A DNA stretch of 54,746 bases from contig JASHOB010000018.1 of the NCBI GenBank assembly GCA_030041335.1, positions 1 to 54,746 of the forward strand, written 5' to 3'. Made by a program: the position numbers and the translations under genes. This DNA is from Alphaproteobacteria bacterium. Its GTDB lineage: Bacteria > Pseudomonadota > Alphaproteobacteria > ATCC43930 > CGMCC-115725. Positions 45,574 to 54,746 of this stretch are shown piece by piece. The notes beneath the pieces are model-generated. The model ran no database searches. It was not told the DNA's origin and saw only the letters and a list, made by a program, of their open reading frames with translations. The stretch's first letter is position 1. Every line of letters starts with the position of its first letter.

Positions 45574-47010
45574 ATGCTTCGATCGGCGAAAACGTCTCGG
45601 ATCGCGCCGCGCGCGCTCCCCATCGGGGTCCTCCTGGTTGCGGCGACGGTGTCCGCGAGCTTTGGACAAAATGCGGCGCCGGCACCACAGCCGGCCCCTG
45701 GTTTGTTCAGTCAGGACCGCACCAATCTCTTGGGCGACATGGCCGGGCTCCGACCCGCCCTTGCCAATCTCGGCATAACGCTGACGATAACGGAGGCCGA
45801 CGAGGTCCTGGGCAATGTGACCGGCGGTGTTCGTCGCGGCGCCGAATATGACGGCTTGACCACCATGATCCTCACCATGGACACCGCCAAGGCATTCGGC
45901 TGGAACGGCGGCACGTTTAACATCAGCGCGCTCGAGATTCACGGCCGCAATCTCACAGCCGACAATCTCCAAGCTCTTCAGACCGTGAGTGACATCGAAG
46001 CCGATGACGCGGCACGATTGTGGGAGCTTTGGTATCAGCAGACTTTTCTGGGCGGAGCTGTCGACGTCAAAATCGGCCAGCAGAGCCTCGATCAGGATTT
46101 CCTGACCAGCCAGCTTGCGAGCTTGTTCCTCAACGCCGCGATGGGATGGCCGGTTTTGCCGTCCGTCAATCTCTATGCCGGAGGCCCGGCGTATCCCTTG
46201 TCTTCGCTTGGCCTGCGGCTGCGGGGGCGCCCCAGCGATGCGATCACCGTGCTCGGCGGCGTCTTCGACGACAATCCGCCGGGCGGTCCCTTCGACAACG
46301 ATTCACAAGTGCTTGGCGCCGAGGCGGCGGGCGCCCGATTCAACCTGGGGACGGGTGCGCTCTTTATTGCTGAGTTGCAATATGCCGCCAATCAGCCGGC
46401 GGCGGACGCAAACGCGCCCGCGCCGGCGGGCCTTCCGGGGACCTACAAAATCGGCTTTTGGTACGACACCGGCAGCTTTCCCGACCAGCTTCTCGATAAC
46501 ACCGGCGTCTCTTTGGCGAGTCCCTTGAGCACCGGCATTCCCCAAATGCATCGTGGCAATTTCAGTCTTTACGCGATGATCGATCAAACGGTCTGGCGGC
46601 CGGATGCCAAAGGCGCGGAATCGCTTGGCGCCTTTCTGCGGGTGATGGGTGCCCCGCCCGATATGAATCTGGTCACCTTTTCGGCCAATGCCGGGCTCAA
46701 TCTTAAAGCGCCGTTGCCGGGACGGGATGCCGACAGTTTCGGCATCGGATATGGGGTCGCCAAGATCAGCAGCCGCGCTAGCCAGCTCGACCTCGATACC
46801 GCGCTTTTCACGGATACGGCGTATCCGATCCGGACGGCCGAGCAATTCATCGAGATCACCTACCAAATCCAGGCGGCCGGCTGGTGGCAGATACAGCCCG
46901 ATTTTCAATACATCATCGACCCCGGCGGCGGCGTTCCCAATCGCAACGCGCCTGGACAACGCGTCAAGAACGAAGCGGTCCTCGGCCTGCGGTCGATGGT
47001 CACCTTCTGA
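45574..47010 (+). CDS. OprB-family carbohydrate-selective porin
   Basis: A 478-residue outer-membrane barrel. The signal peptide ends near residue 31 (VSASFG-Q). The mature part begins with LFSQDRTNLLGDMAGLRPALANLGITL, typical of OprB. Alternating beta-strand segments follow (FNISALEIHGRNL, SLGLRLRGRP, YKIGFWYDTG, GNFSLYAMIDQTVWRP) and the last residue is Phe (LRSMVTF), the outer-membrane assembly signal. GGAAGGGAGG precedes the ATG. The substrate is unknown; the divergent RcnR-like gene raises the possibility of metal-linked regulation, but the dyad is about 300 bp away. Confidence 0.87.
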   Translation: MLRSAKTSRIAPRALPIGVLLVAATVSASFGQNAAPAPQPAPGLFSQDRTNLLGDMAGLRPALANLGITLTITEADEVLGNVTGGVRRGAEYDGLTTMILTMDTAKAFGWNGGTFNISALEIHGRNLTADNLQALQTVSDIEADDAARLWELWYQQTFLGGAVDVKIGQQSLDQDFLTSQLASLFLNAAMGWPVLPSVNLYAGGPAYPLSSLGLRLRGRPSDAITVLGGVFDDNPPGGPFDNDSQVLGAEAAGARFNLGTGALFIAELQYAANQPAADANAPAPAGLPGTYKIGFWYDTGSFPDQLLDNTGVSLASPLSTGIPQMHRGNFSLYAMIDQTVWRPDAKGAESLGAFLRVMGAPPDMNLVTFSANAGLNLKAPLPGRDADSFGIGYGVAKISSRASQLDLDTALFTDTAYPIRTAEQFIEITYQIQAAGWWQIQPDFQYIIDPGGGVPNRNAPGQRVKNEAVLGLRSMVTF

Positions 47011-47059
47011 GGAGGGGAGCCGGGCAAGCTCCTTGGTGCGGTCGGGCCGTCGTCGTTCC

Positions 47060-47099
47060 AAGCAAAGCAAAGTTAACCTGCCGCTCGAGGCGGGCTAAC
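47060..47099 (-). terminator. Probable trpE terminator
   Basis: Reading the minus strand from trpE, a stem of eleven positions (47072-47082 with 47089-47099, one mismatch, one G-T pair, six-base loop) is followed by TTTGCTTTGCTT. It lies about 37 bp beyond the trpE stop and would end the ppiD-trpE transcript before it meets the convergent porin gene. Confidence 0.55.
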
Positions 47100-47135
47100 G
47101 CTTGGCCGCCGGCGAGCGGGGCTCGCGCGTCCTCC

Positions 47136-48638
47136 TTATTCGCGCGCGAAGCGGATCGCTTCCTCCGCCGCAACGAAGAGCGCCCGCATCTTGTCGAGCG
47201 CTTCCTGGTATTCGGCCGCCGGATTGGAATCGGCAACGACGCCGCCACCCGCCTGCGCGATCATGACCCCGTCTTTGACGATCGCCGTGCGCAGCACGAG
47301 ACAGGTGTCCATGCTGCCGTCGCCGGCGAAATAACCGATGGCGCCGCCATAGATGTTGCGCCGTTCGACTTCGAGTTCGTCGATGATCTCCATCGCCCTC
47401 ACCTTGGGCGCGCCCGACAAGGTGCCGGCGGGAAAACCTGCGATCAAAGCGCCGATCGCGTCGTACTTGTCATCGAGCACGCCTTCAACGTTCGAGCAGA
47501 TATGCATGACATGCGAATAGCGTTCGATGACGAAGCTCTCCGTCACTTTGACGGTGCCGACACGTGACACGCGGCCGACATCGTTGCGCGCAAGATCGAC
47601 CAGCATCAGATGCTCGGCGCGCTCTTTTGGGTCGGCGAGGAGCTCTTCTTCGAGGGCCTTGTCCTCGACCGCGTTGATGCCACGCCGCCGCGTTCCCGCG
47701 AGCGGCCGGATCACCACCTTGGCGTCGCGCACCCGCACGAGTATTTCCGGACTCGAGCCGACGATGCTGAAATCGCCGAGATCGAGGAAGAACAGAAACG
47801 GCGACGGGTTGAGACGCCGCAGCGCGCGGTACAGCGAGAACGGCGGCAACTTGAAGGGAATCCGCATCCGCATCGATGGCAGGATCTGAAACGCCTCGCC
47901 CGCGCGGATGTATTCCTTGGCGGTCTCGACCATCGCCATGTATTCGGCGCGGCTCATATTGCCTAGGGGCGCAGGCAGTTCGCGCACGGTCTCGGCGTTC
48001 TCCCGCCGATGCGGCAGGCTTCGCTCGAAATCGGCGAGCACATCGACGAGGCGCTCTTGCGCCTGTTCATAGGCGAGCCGCGGGGACATTTCACGATTGG
48101 GCCAAACCGTCGTCACCAGGGTGACGCGGTCGGCGATATTGTCGAAGATCGAAATCACGGAAGGCCGCAGAAACAGCCCGTCGGCAATTTTGAGCGTATC
48201 GGGATTGGCGTCGGGAAGACGCTCCATCAGCGATACCATATTGTAGCTCATGTAGCCGAACAGGCCCGACGCCATCGGCGGCAGGGGCGCCGGGGTTGCC
48301 ACTTTGCACTCGGCGACGAGGCGGCGCAGCGAGGCGAGGGCACCGCAATTCTCGATGGCGAAGGCGTCGGGATCGGAGCGAGCTTTGCGATTGATCTCGG
48401 CGCGGTCGCCGAAACAGCGCCAAATCAAATCCGGCTTTAGGCCGATAAAGGAATAGCGTCCGCGTGTGGCGCCGCCCTCGACCGACTCAAAAAGGAAACT
48501 GTTTGGCCGTCCGTCCGCCAGTTTGAGCATCGCCGAAACGGGCGTCTCCAAATCGGACACGAACGAGGTCCACACCAGCACCGGTTGATCGGCCGCAAAC
48601 GCGCGCTCGAAGGTCTCAAAAGTCGGCGTCAGTTGCAT
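47136..48638 (-). CDS. trpE: Anthranilate synthase component I
   Basis: A 500-residue chorismate-utilising enzyme for the first step of tryptophan synthesis. The catalytic block LMLVDLARNDVGRVSRVGTV, FPAGTLSGAPKVRAMEIID and RRNIYGGAIGYFAGDG is intact. An FLFES motif near residue 50 matches the LLES element of the tryptophan feedback site, so inhibition is probably kept. It lies 15 bp downstream of ppiD on the same strand. No trpG follows; a terminator and a convergent porin gene come instead. Confidence 0.96.
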   Translation of the reverse strand: MQLTPTFETFERAFAADQPVLVWTSFVSDLETPVSAMLKLADGRPNSFLFESVEGGATRGRYSFIGLKPDLIWRCFGDRAEINRKARSDPDAFAIENCGALASLRRLVAECKVATPAPLPPMASGLFGYMSYNMVSLMERLPDANPDTLKIADGLFLRPSVISIFDNIADRVTLVTTVWPNREMSPRLAYEQAQERLVDVLADFERSLPHRRENAETVRELPAPLGNMSRAEYMAMVETAKEYIRAGEAFQILPSMRMRIPFKLPPFSLYRALRRLNPSPFLFFLDLGDFSIVGSSPEILVRVRDAKVVIRPLAGTRRRGINAVEDKALEEELLADPKERAEHLMLVDLARNDVGRVSRVGTVKVTESFVIERYSHVMHICSNVEGVLDDKYDAIGALIAGFPAGTLSGAPKVRAMEIIDELEVERRNIYGGAIGYFAGDGSMDTCLVLRTAIVKDGVMIAQAGGGVVADSNPAAEYQEALDKMRALFVAAEEAIRFARE

Positions 48639-48653
48639 GGCGGCCGCCGCGCG

Positions 48654-50525
48654 TCACATCACTTTGTCGAGTGCGTCTTTGGCTTCTTCGACGGGAAACC
48701 GCTGCTGCAGCGATTGTTCGTACTGGCTGAGGAGATCGGCCTCGGTCACCTGTTCGATCTCGCGCCGGATGGCGGCCTTCTCGACCGCTTCAGTCGCAGG
48801 ATCGGGCGGTAGAATCTCCGCCAAAGCGGCGACAATCACGCCATTGCTGCCGGCGCTGCCGGTGACCGCCTGGCCCGGCTTGGCCCCGAACAGTTTGGCG
48901 ACCACGATCGGCGGCAGCTCTGCACTGGTGGTGCTGCGCGACAGCGGCTTGGTGGCGAAGGGCTTAAGCCCGTGAAGGGCGGCGAGCTCGTCGAGCTTCT
49001 GCCCCTTGTTGATCGCGCTGACAAAGTCCTCGCCGAGCTTGGCAAGCCGCGCATTACGCTCTTGTTCCTGCCAGGCAGCGACCACCTTGTCGCGAATTTG
49101 CGCCAGCGGTTGTGGTGCTGCCGGTGTCACTTTGTCGACGGCAACCATGTAGCTGCCCTGGTCCGGCAGATCCTTGACGTCGTGGGGCGGGCCGAGGGGC
49201 GATTCGAACGCCGTTTTCAGAATGCCGGGTGCGGGCAGTTTGACTTGCCGGCCGCTGGCGTCCCGGCCTTCGGCATCGACACCGTCGACCGTGATGGTCT
49301 TCAGATGAAACTTGTTGACGATCTCATGGAACGTAGAGCCGCCCGCCAACGCATCGTTGACCGCGTTGGTGATGTTGGCGACCTTGTCGATCGCTTGGTC
49401 GAGGGCAAGCTCGCTCGCCAGCTTGTCCTTCACGCTGTCGAGGGTCGCCACCTTGCCCGGAGTGACCGAAACCAGCTTCAGAAAGTGCCAGCCGAAGGAG
49501 TCCTTGATCGGCGGGGTGACGCCGCCGGGCTTAAGAGCGAACGCGGCCTGGCCGAGCTCACCCGGCATTTCATCCTGGCTCAGCGTCCCGAGATTGAGCG
49601 AGTCGGCGCTTTCGCCAAAATCGCGGGCGACGGTGGCGAAATCCTTGCCTTGCGCCAGCGCAGCCTTCACCGCTTTCGCCTTGGTCTCATCGGCCACCAG
49701 GATCTGCTGCAGCTCGCGCTTTTCCGGCACGGCGAATTGGTCCAAGCGTTTCTTGTAGGCAGCCGCCAATTGATCCTCGGGTATCTTGATGTCGGCCGCG
49801 TATTGCTTGGGATCGATCAGGGCGACGGTGAAGCTGCGGCGCTCGGGCATCAGGAAATCGTCCTTGTGAGCGTCGTAAAACGCCGCCAACGTCGCGGCGT
49901 CGGGCGTCGGCAACATGCCAACCGCGCTTGGCGGAATGAGAACCGCCGTCGCGGTGCGGCGCTCGCCCCGGCTTCGCCACAAGGCGTCGACCAGCTCGTT
50001 CGGCACCCCGGCACCGTCGGTAACGGTGGCGACGATGCGATTGCGTACAAGGTCAGTACGCAGCAACGCCTCGAATTGCTGGTCCGTCATCTGGTTGGCC
50101 GCCAGCACTTGCCGGTAGAGATCGCGGCTGAATTGGCCCGAGGGCCCGCGGAACGCCGAATTGTTGACGATCTCCTGACGCACCGCGTCGTCGTTGATTG
50201 CCAGCCCCAAATGCTGCGCCTCGAGATCGAGGAGATGCTGGTTGATGACCTCATTCAGGGCATTCCGTGGCAAGCCCAACTGTTTGATCTGTTCTTCGGT
50301 CAGGCTCGCATTGGTGGCCTGGCGCAGGCGTTCGACCTGGTGGCGCAAAGCATCGGCCACTTCGCTCGCTTGGATCTTTTGGTCGCCCACCGTAGCGACG
50401 CTGTTGTCGGTGCTTTGGACGCGGAAAATGTCGCCGATGCCCCACAGTGCGAAGGTAATGATCAGCAGGCCGAACAGAGCTTGGACGATGATGCCCGAGG
50501 CGCGCGAGCGAATGGCTTGTAGCAT
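48654..50525 (-). CDS. ppiD: PpiD-like periplasmic chaperone / peptidylprolyl isomerase
   Basis: A 623-residue protein with an N-terminal TM anchor (IIVQALFGLLIITFALWGIGDIF), a SurA-like helical domain (residues about 40-190) and a parvulin domain around 265-365 (REL then FATVARDFGESADSLNLG; AFALKPGGVTPPIKDSFGWHFLKL). A second, more divergent region completes the C-terminus. It helps fold newly exported outer-membrane proteins. The ATG at 50525 is only 8 nt from the -10 box, so the mRNA may be leaderless. Confidence 0.92.
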   Translation of the reverse strand: MLQAIRSRASGIIVQALFGLLIITFALWGIGDIFRVQSTDNSVATVGDQKIQASEVADALRHQVERLRQATNASLTEEQIKQLGLPRNALNEVINQHLLDLEAQHLGLAINDDAVRQEIVNNSAFRGPSGQFSRDLYRQVLAANQMTDQQFEALLRTDLVRNRIVATVTDGAGVPNELVDALWRSRGERRTATAVLIPPSAVGMLPTPDAATLAAFYDAHKDDFLMPERRSFTVALIDPKQYAADIKIPEDQLAAAYKKRLDQFAVPEKRELQQILVADETKAKAVKAALAQGKDFATVARDFGESADSLNLGTLSQDEMPGELGQAAFALKPGGVTPPIKDSFGWHFLKLVSVTPGKVATLDSVKDKLASELALDQAIDKVANITNAVNDALAGGSTFHEIVNKFHLKTITVDGVDAEGRDASGRQVKLPAPGILKTAFESPLGPPHDVKDLPDQGSYMVAVDKVTPAAPQPLAQIRDKVVAAWQEQERNARLAKLGEDFVSAINKGQKLDELAALHGLKPFATKPLSRSTTSAELPPIVVAKLFGAKPGQAVTGSAGSNGVIVAALAEILPPDPATEAVEKAAIRREIEQVTEADLLSQYEQSLQQRFPVEEAKDALDKVM

Positions 50526-50533
50526 GGCGGCGG

Positions 50534-50562
50534 ATATTATTAGTGCTGTCTAGCCACGGCAA
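50534..50562 (-). promoter_or_regulatory. ppiD-trpE promoter, probably giving a leaderless mRNA
   Basis: On the minus strand TTGCCG (50562-50557), a 17-bp spacer and TAATAT (50539-50534) form a near-consensus promoter. Only CCGCCGCC separates the -10 from the ppiD ATG at 50525, and there is no room for a Shine-Dalgarno sequence. The -35 hexamer is the same as at pyrB. Confidence 0.62.
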
Positions 50563-50585
50563 GGCGGGCATGTTAGGCGGAAGCG

Positions 50586-51332
50586 ATGCGCAAATTGATT
50601 GCGGGCAACTGGAAAATGAACGGCCTCCGGGCCGATGGCACGGCGCTGGCACGGGCCCTCGCGGCGCGGCATCTGGATGCCGGACCCGACTGTGAGCTGC
50701 TGATTTGTCCGCCGGCAACCCTGTTGGCCGAGATTGCCCCGCTCCTGGCGGGTACCGGCATCGCGCTCGGCGGACAGGACTGTCATCCCGATGCGGTCGG
50801 CGCCCACACCGGCGATATCAGTGCGGCAATGCTCAAGGACGCGGGCTGTGCCTATGTCATCCTGGGCCATTCCGAGCGCCGGCGCGAACATCACGAGACC
50901 GATGCACTGGTACGGCGAAAAGTCGGGGCCGCGCGGGCCACAGAGTTGATCCCGATTGTCTGCGTGGGCGAGACCGCGGCCGAGCGCGACGCCGGCCGCA
51001 CGTTGGCGGTGATTGGCGCGCAATTGTCGGGCTCGCTGCCGGCGCTCGCCGGCGCCGACCCCCTGGTCATCGCCTACGAGCCGGTATGGGCGATCGGCAC
51101 CGGCCGTACCCCGAAGCAGCACGAGATCGCCGACGTTCATGCCTTCATTCGCTCGGAATTGGCCAAGGGCACACCGCGCGCGGCGACGGTGCGCATCCTC
51201 TACGGCGGCTCGGTCAATGCCAAGAACGCACAGGACATCTTGCCGATTGCCAACGTCGATGGCGCCTTGGTCGGCGGCGCCAGCCTTGATGCCCAAGCCT
51301 TCTGGACGATCGCTCTCGCTGCAGGCGACTAG
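50586..51332 (+). CDS. tpiA: Triosephosphate isomerase
   Basis: A 248-residue glycolytic TIM barrel. The catalytic residues are Lys10 (GNWKM), the His of LGHSERR and the Glu of [11 protein letters not shown]; the phosphate loop is [15 protein letters not shown] precedes the ATG. It is divergent from ppiD with a 60-bp gap. The ppiD/tpiA-secG-pyrG arrangement is usual in alphaproteobacteria. Confidence 0.97.
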   Translation: MRKLIAGNWKMNGLRADGTALARALAARHLDAGPDCELLICPPATLLAEIAPLLAGTGIALGGQDCHPDAVGAHTGDISAAMLKDAGCAYVILGHSERRREHHETDALVRRKVGAARATELIPIVCVGETAAERDAGRTLAVIGAQLSGSLPALAGADPLVIAYEPVWAIGTGRTPKQHEIADVHAFIRSELAKGTPRAATVRILYGGSVNAKNAQDILPIANVDGALVGGASLDAQAFWTIALAAGD

Positions 51333-51386
51333 CATTCCACCGACGAACCCGCTACAACGCCGCATTCCCAAACCGCCGGCCGAGCC

Positions 51387-51734
51387 ATGATTCCAGTCAT
51401 TCTTGTGATTCACGTCTTTCTCGCGATCGCCTTGGTTGCCAGCATCCTTATCCAAAAGAGCGAGGGCGGCGCATTAGGCATTGGCGGTGGCGGCATGTCC
51501 GGCTTCATGACCGGCCGCTCGACCGCCAATCTGTTGACCCGCACGACCGCCGGTCTGGCGATCGCCTTTTTCCTCACCAGCATCACCCTGGCGATGTTCG
51601 CGGGCCGTGGCCATGTCACACACTCGGTGGTCGAGGGGCCCCTGCCGAGCCCGGTCGAGCGACCGGCGCCGATACCCGCCAGGCCGGCTGCGCCCGCCGC
51701 GCCCACTGCTCCGAGCGCGCCGCTCGCCAAATGA
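51387..51734 (+). CDS. secG: Preprotein translocase subunit SecG
   Basis: A 115-residue protein with two TM helices (VILVIHVFLAIALVASILI and AGLAIAFFLTSITLAMF). The SecG loop with the family motif is LIQKSEGGALGIGGGG, followed by MTGRSTANLLTRTT. The C-terminus is a Pro/Ala-rich tail, common in alphaproteobacteria. SecG aids SecYE-mediated export. It follows tpiA by 54 bp. Confidence 0.94.
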   Translation: MIPVILVIHVFLAIALVASILIQKSEGGALGIGGGGMSGFMTGRSTANLLTRTTAGLAIAFFLTSITLAMFAGRGHVTHSVVEGPLPSPVERPAPIPARPAAPAAPTAPSAPLAK

Positions 51735-51766
51735 TTCTTCAATAAATGTGAGATACGGGGGGAATT

Positions 51767-52996
51767 ATGACGGTGCCGATACCGGAACCAGCGTTGGCGC
51801 CCGCGACGATGATTGCGCGAGCGAAGGCGCTGCGTCCCATGGTGCGCGCCGATGCAGCCGCGGCTGAGGACCGCGGCTTTTATTCGCGGGAACTGCACGA
51901 CGCTTTTGCCGAGGCCGGTTTCTACCGCTGCCTGCAGCCGCGCAAGTTTGGCGGCTACGGGTTCGATGTTCGCACCTTCTTCAAGGTGATGATCGAGATC
52001 GCGAGCGGCGATCCCGGCATTGGCTGGTGCCTGTGTCTCGCCTCCGGCCATGCGCTGCAAATCGGCTCCTGTTTCGACGAGGCGGCGCAGGCGAAGATTT
52101 TTGGCCCGAACGGGCATTTTATCGCGCCTTACAGCCCGAGCGGCCCGTCGCCCGATGCCGAATGCGTCGCGGTCAGCGGCGGCTACAAGGTCAGCGGCAA
52201 ATGGCGCTATTGCTCGGGCGTCCCCTATTCCACCCACTTCATGGGGCTGGCGCCCCTCAAAGGCGAGCCGCATCAGGGCGGTCCCACCAAAAAACTCGTG
52301 ACCGTCGTGGTGCCGCGCGCAGGGTACGAAATCCTCGACGATTGGCACGATATGTTCGGGCTGCGCGGCAGCGGCTCCAACAGCGTCGTCATTAAGGACG
52401 CCGTAATCCCGGCGGCTTTCGTCAACGACCGCATCTTCGCCAGCGACGCCAACGGCTCGACGCCCGGCTTCGCCACTCATAACGATCCACTTTACGGCGG
52501 TCTGTTCTCGGCCTTCGGCGCCGGCGAGTTGGCCTGCTCGCAGGTTGGTGCCGCGTGGGCGGCACTCGAGGCCTTTGAAGCCCACATCAAGGAGACGAAG
52601 CCGCTCTTCTCTCCCAAGATGTTCAAGTACCAACACCACGACTGGCAGCGCATCTTCGGCCTCGCCCTGTCGATGTGCCACGCCGCCGAGGCAGTGCTGC
52701 TGCGGGCAGGCGAGATGTATCTCGAATTCGCGGCAGCCCGTCGCTTCACGGACGCCGAGGCGATGCAGCTTTGGGGCATGGAGCATCAGGCCTCGCGTCT
52801 CGCCTGGGAGGCCGGGTACGAGTTGTTTCGCGCCTCAAGTTCGCAGAGCATCCGCGACGGGCAGCTGATGCAGCGCCTGTTCCGCGACTTCGCCACCTAC
52901 CGCAACAACCCGGCGCACCAGCCTGATTTCACGGCGGCGCGCATCGCCCAAGCCTATTTCGGCCTGCCGCTCGAGGATTTCGACCTCAGAAATTGA
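51767..52996 (+). CDS. Acyl-CoA-dehydrogenase-fold flavin-dependent monooxygenase
   Basis: A 409-residue protein of the ACAD-related monooxygenase group (HsaA/DszC-like). Supporting features are the N-terminal helical domain (LRPMVRADAAAAEDRGFYSRELHDAF split over residues 20-46), the middle beta domain with KVSGKWRYCSGVPYSTHFMG and DWHDMFGLRGSGSNSVVI, and a C-terminal helical bundle. Such enzymes hydroxylate aromatic or polycyclic substrates with FMNH2 from a separate reductase; no reductase gene is adjacent. The start has GGGGGGAA upstream. It sits between secG and pyrG, where it is not expected. Confidence 0.83.
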   Translation: MTVPIPEPALAPATMIARAKALRPMVRADAAAAEDRGFYSRELHDAFAEAGFYRCLQPRKFGGYGFDVRTFFKVMIEIASGDPGIGWCLCLASGHALQIGSCFDEAAQAKIFGPNGHFIAPYSPSGPSPDAECVAVSGGYKVSGKWRYCSGVPYSTHFMGLAPLKGEPHQGGPTKKLVTVVVPRAGYEILDDWHDMFGLRGSGSNSVVIKDAVIPAAFVNDRIFASDANGSTPGFATHNDPLYGGLFSAFGAGELACSQVGAAWAALEAFEAHIKETKPLFSPKMFKYQHHDWQRIFGLALSMCHAAEAVLLRAGEMYLEFAAARRFTDAEAMQLWGMEHQASRLAWEAGYELFRASSSQSIRDGQLMQRLFRDFATYRNNPAHQPDFTAARIAQAYFGLPLEDFDLRN

Positions 52997-53038
52997 GCGA
53001 CGGCTGCTTCGGCGCGGCCTGTCAGCGACCTGCATGAC

Positions 53039-53069
53039 AACGGGTCGATTCGCACCGCCGCCCGTTTTT
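53039..53069 (+). terminator. Possible weak terminator after the monooxygenase gene
   Basis: AACGGG (53039-53044) can pair with CCCGTT (53061-53066), followed by a run ending in TTTC. The loop is 16 nt, which is long, so efficiency is doubtful. It lies just before the pyrG promoter. Confidence 0.35.
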
Positions 53070-53070
53070 C

Positions 53071-53100
53071 TTGTGACTGGGGCAAAGAATCGCTTACACT
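53071..53100 (+). promoter_or_regulatory. pyrG promoter, probably giving a leaderless mRNA
   Basis: TTGTGA at 53071-53076, an 18-bp spacer and TACACT at 53095-53100. The pyrG ATG is at 53109, so only GAAAGCCC lies between -10 and start codon. The expected start site (53105-53109) gives either a four-base GCCC leader or a leaderless mRNA. No Shine-Dalgarno sequence is present. Confidence 0.55.
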
Positions 53101-53102
53101 GA

Positions 53103-54737
<1,635 letters not shown>

Positions 54738-54746
54738 CCGGGAGGC

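Overview
The window is high-GC chromosomal DNA from an alphaproteobacterium, most like the Rhodospirillales group. The assignment rests on protein motifs and on gene blocks typical of that class; no database was searched. I see no rRNA or tRNA gene, CRISPR array, transposase or complete mobile element. Nearly all genes are intact and tightly packed, with many ATGA or GTGA stop/start overlaps.

Layout, left to right. (1) 0-1.3 kb: two minus-strand genes, the second cut by the window edge; they share an N-terminal motif and the first carries a ParB-type helix-turn-helix. (2) 1.7-3.6 kb: a stand-alone MetE-like catalytic domain and a GntR/FadR regulator. (3) 3.7-5.6 kb: a small coiled-coil gene, zapA, 6S RNA, a ymdB-type phosphoesterase and a two-TM protein. 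(4) 5.7-20.3 kb, plus strand: yebC, ruvC-ruvA-ruvB, tolQ-tolR-tolA-tolB-pal-cpoB, tilS, ftsH, folP, glmM, thiD. This combines Holliday-junction processing, the Tol-Pal envelope machine, tRNA modification, membrane proteolysis, folate, peptidoglycan precursor and thiamine synthesis. (5) 20.3-22.3 kb, minus strand: an alpha/beta hydrolase and a luciferase-like flavin monooxygenase. (6) 22.7-32.3 kb, plus strand: rpoZ, rsh (ppGpp), pdxJ, acpS, lepB, rnc, era, recO, parC and a TusA-like protein. (7) 32.4-43 kb, minus strand: S41 peptidase, rnr, topA, plsY, an arginase-family gene, a pyrC-like gene and pyrB. (8) 43.1-47.0 kb: an accessory segment with a Gly/Tyr/His-rich secreted protein, two unknown exported proteins, an RcnR-like metal regulator and an OprB-type porin. 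(9) 47.1-54.7 kb: trpE and ppiD (minus), then tpiA, secG, an acyl-CoA-dehydrogenase-fold monooxygenase and pyrG (plus).

The most interesting signals are regulatory. pyrB has a good promoter (TTGCCG-N17-TATAGT) whose -10 box runs into a ten-T tract ending one base before the start codon, with no Shine-Dalgarno sequence. That is the arrangement expected for a leaderless mRNA or for UTP-sensitive reiterative transcription. pyrG and ppiD also have promoters only 8 nt upstream of their start codons. The PyrC-like protein encoded after pyrB has lost the metal-binding His-x-His motif and is probably a non-catalytic partner. An RcnR-like regulator carries all four Ni/Co ligands and has a perfect 8-3-8 dyad over its own predicted -10 box, but has no exporter next to it. 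Two perfect 16-bp direct repeats, 21 bp apart, sit between rnr and the S41 peptidase gene. Several genes that I recall as usual neighbours in related genomes (fau, ybgC, dprA, trpG) are missing from their expected places.
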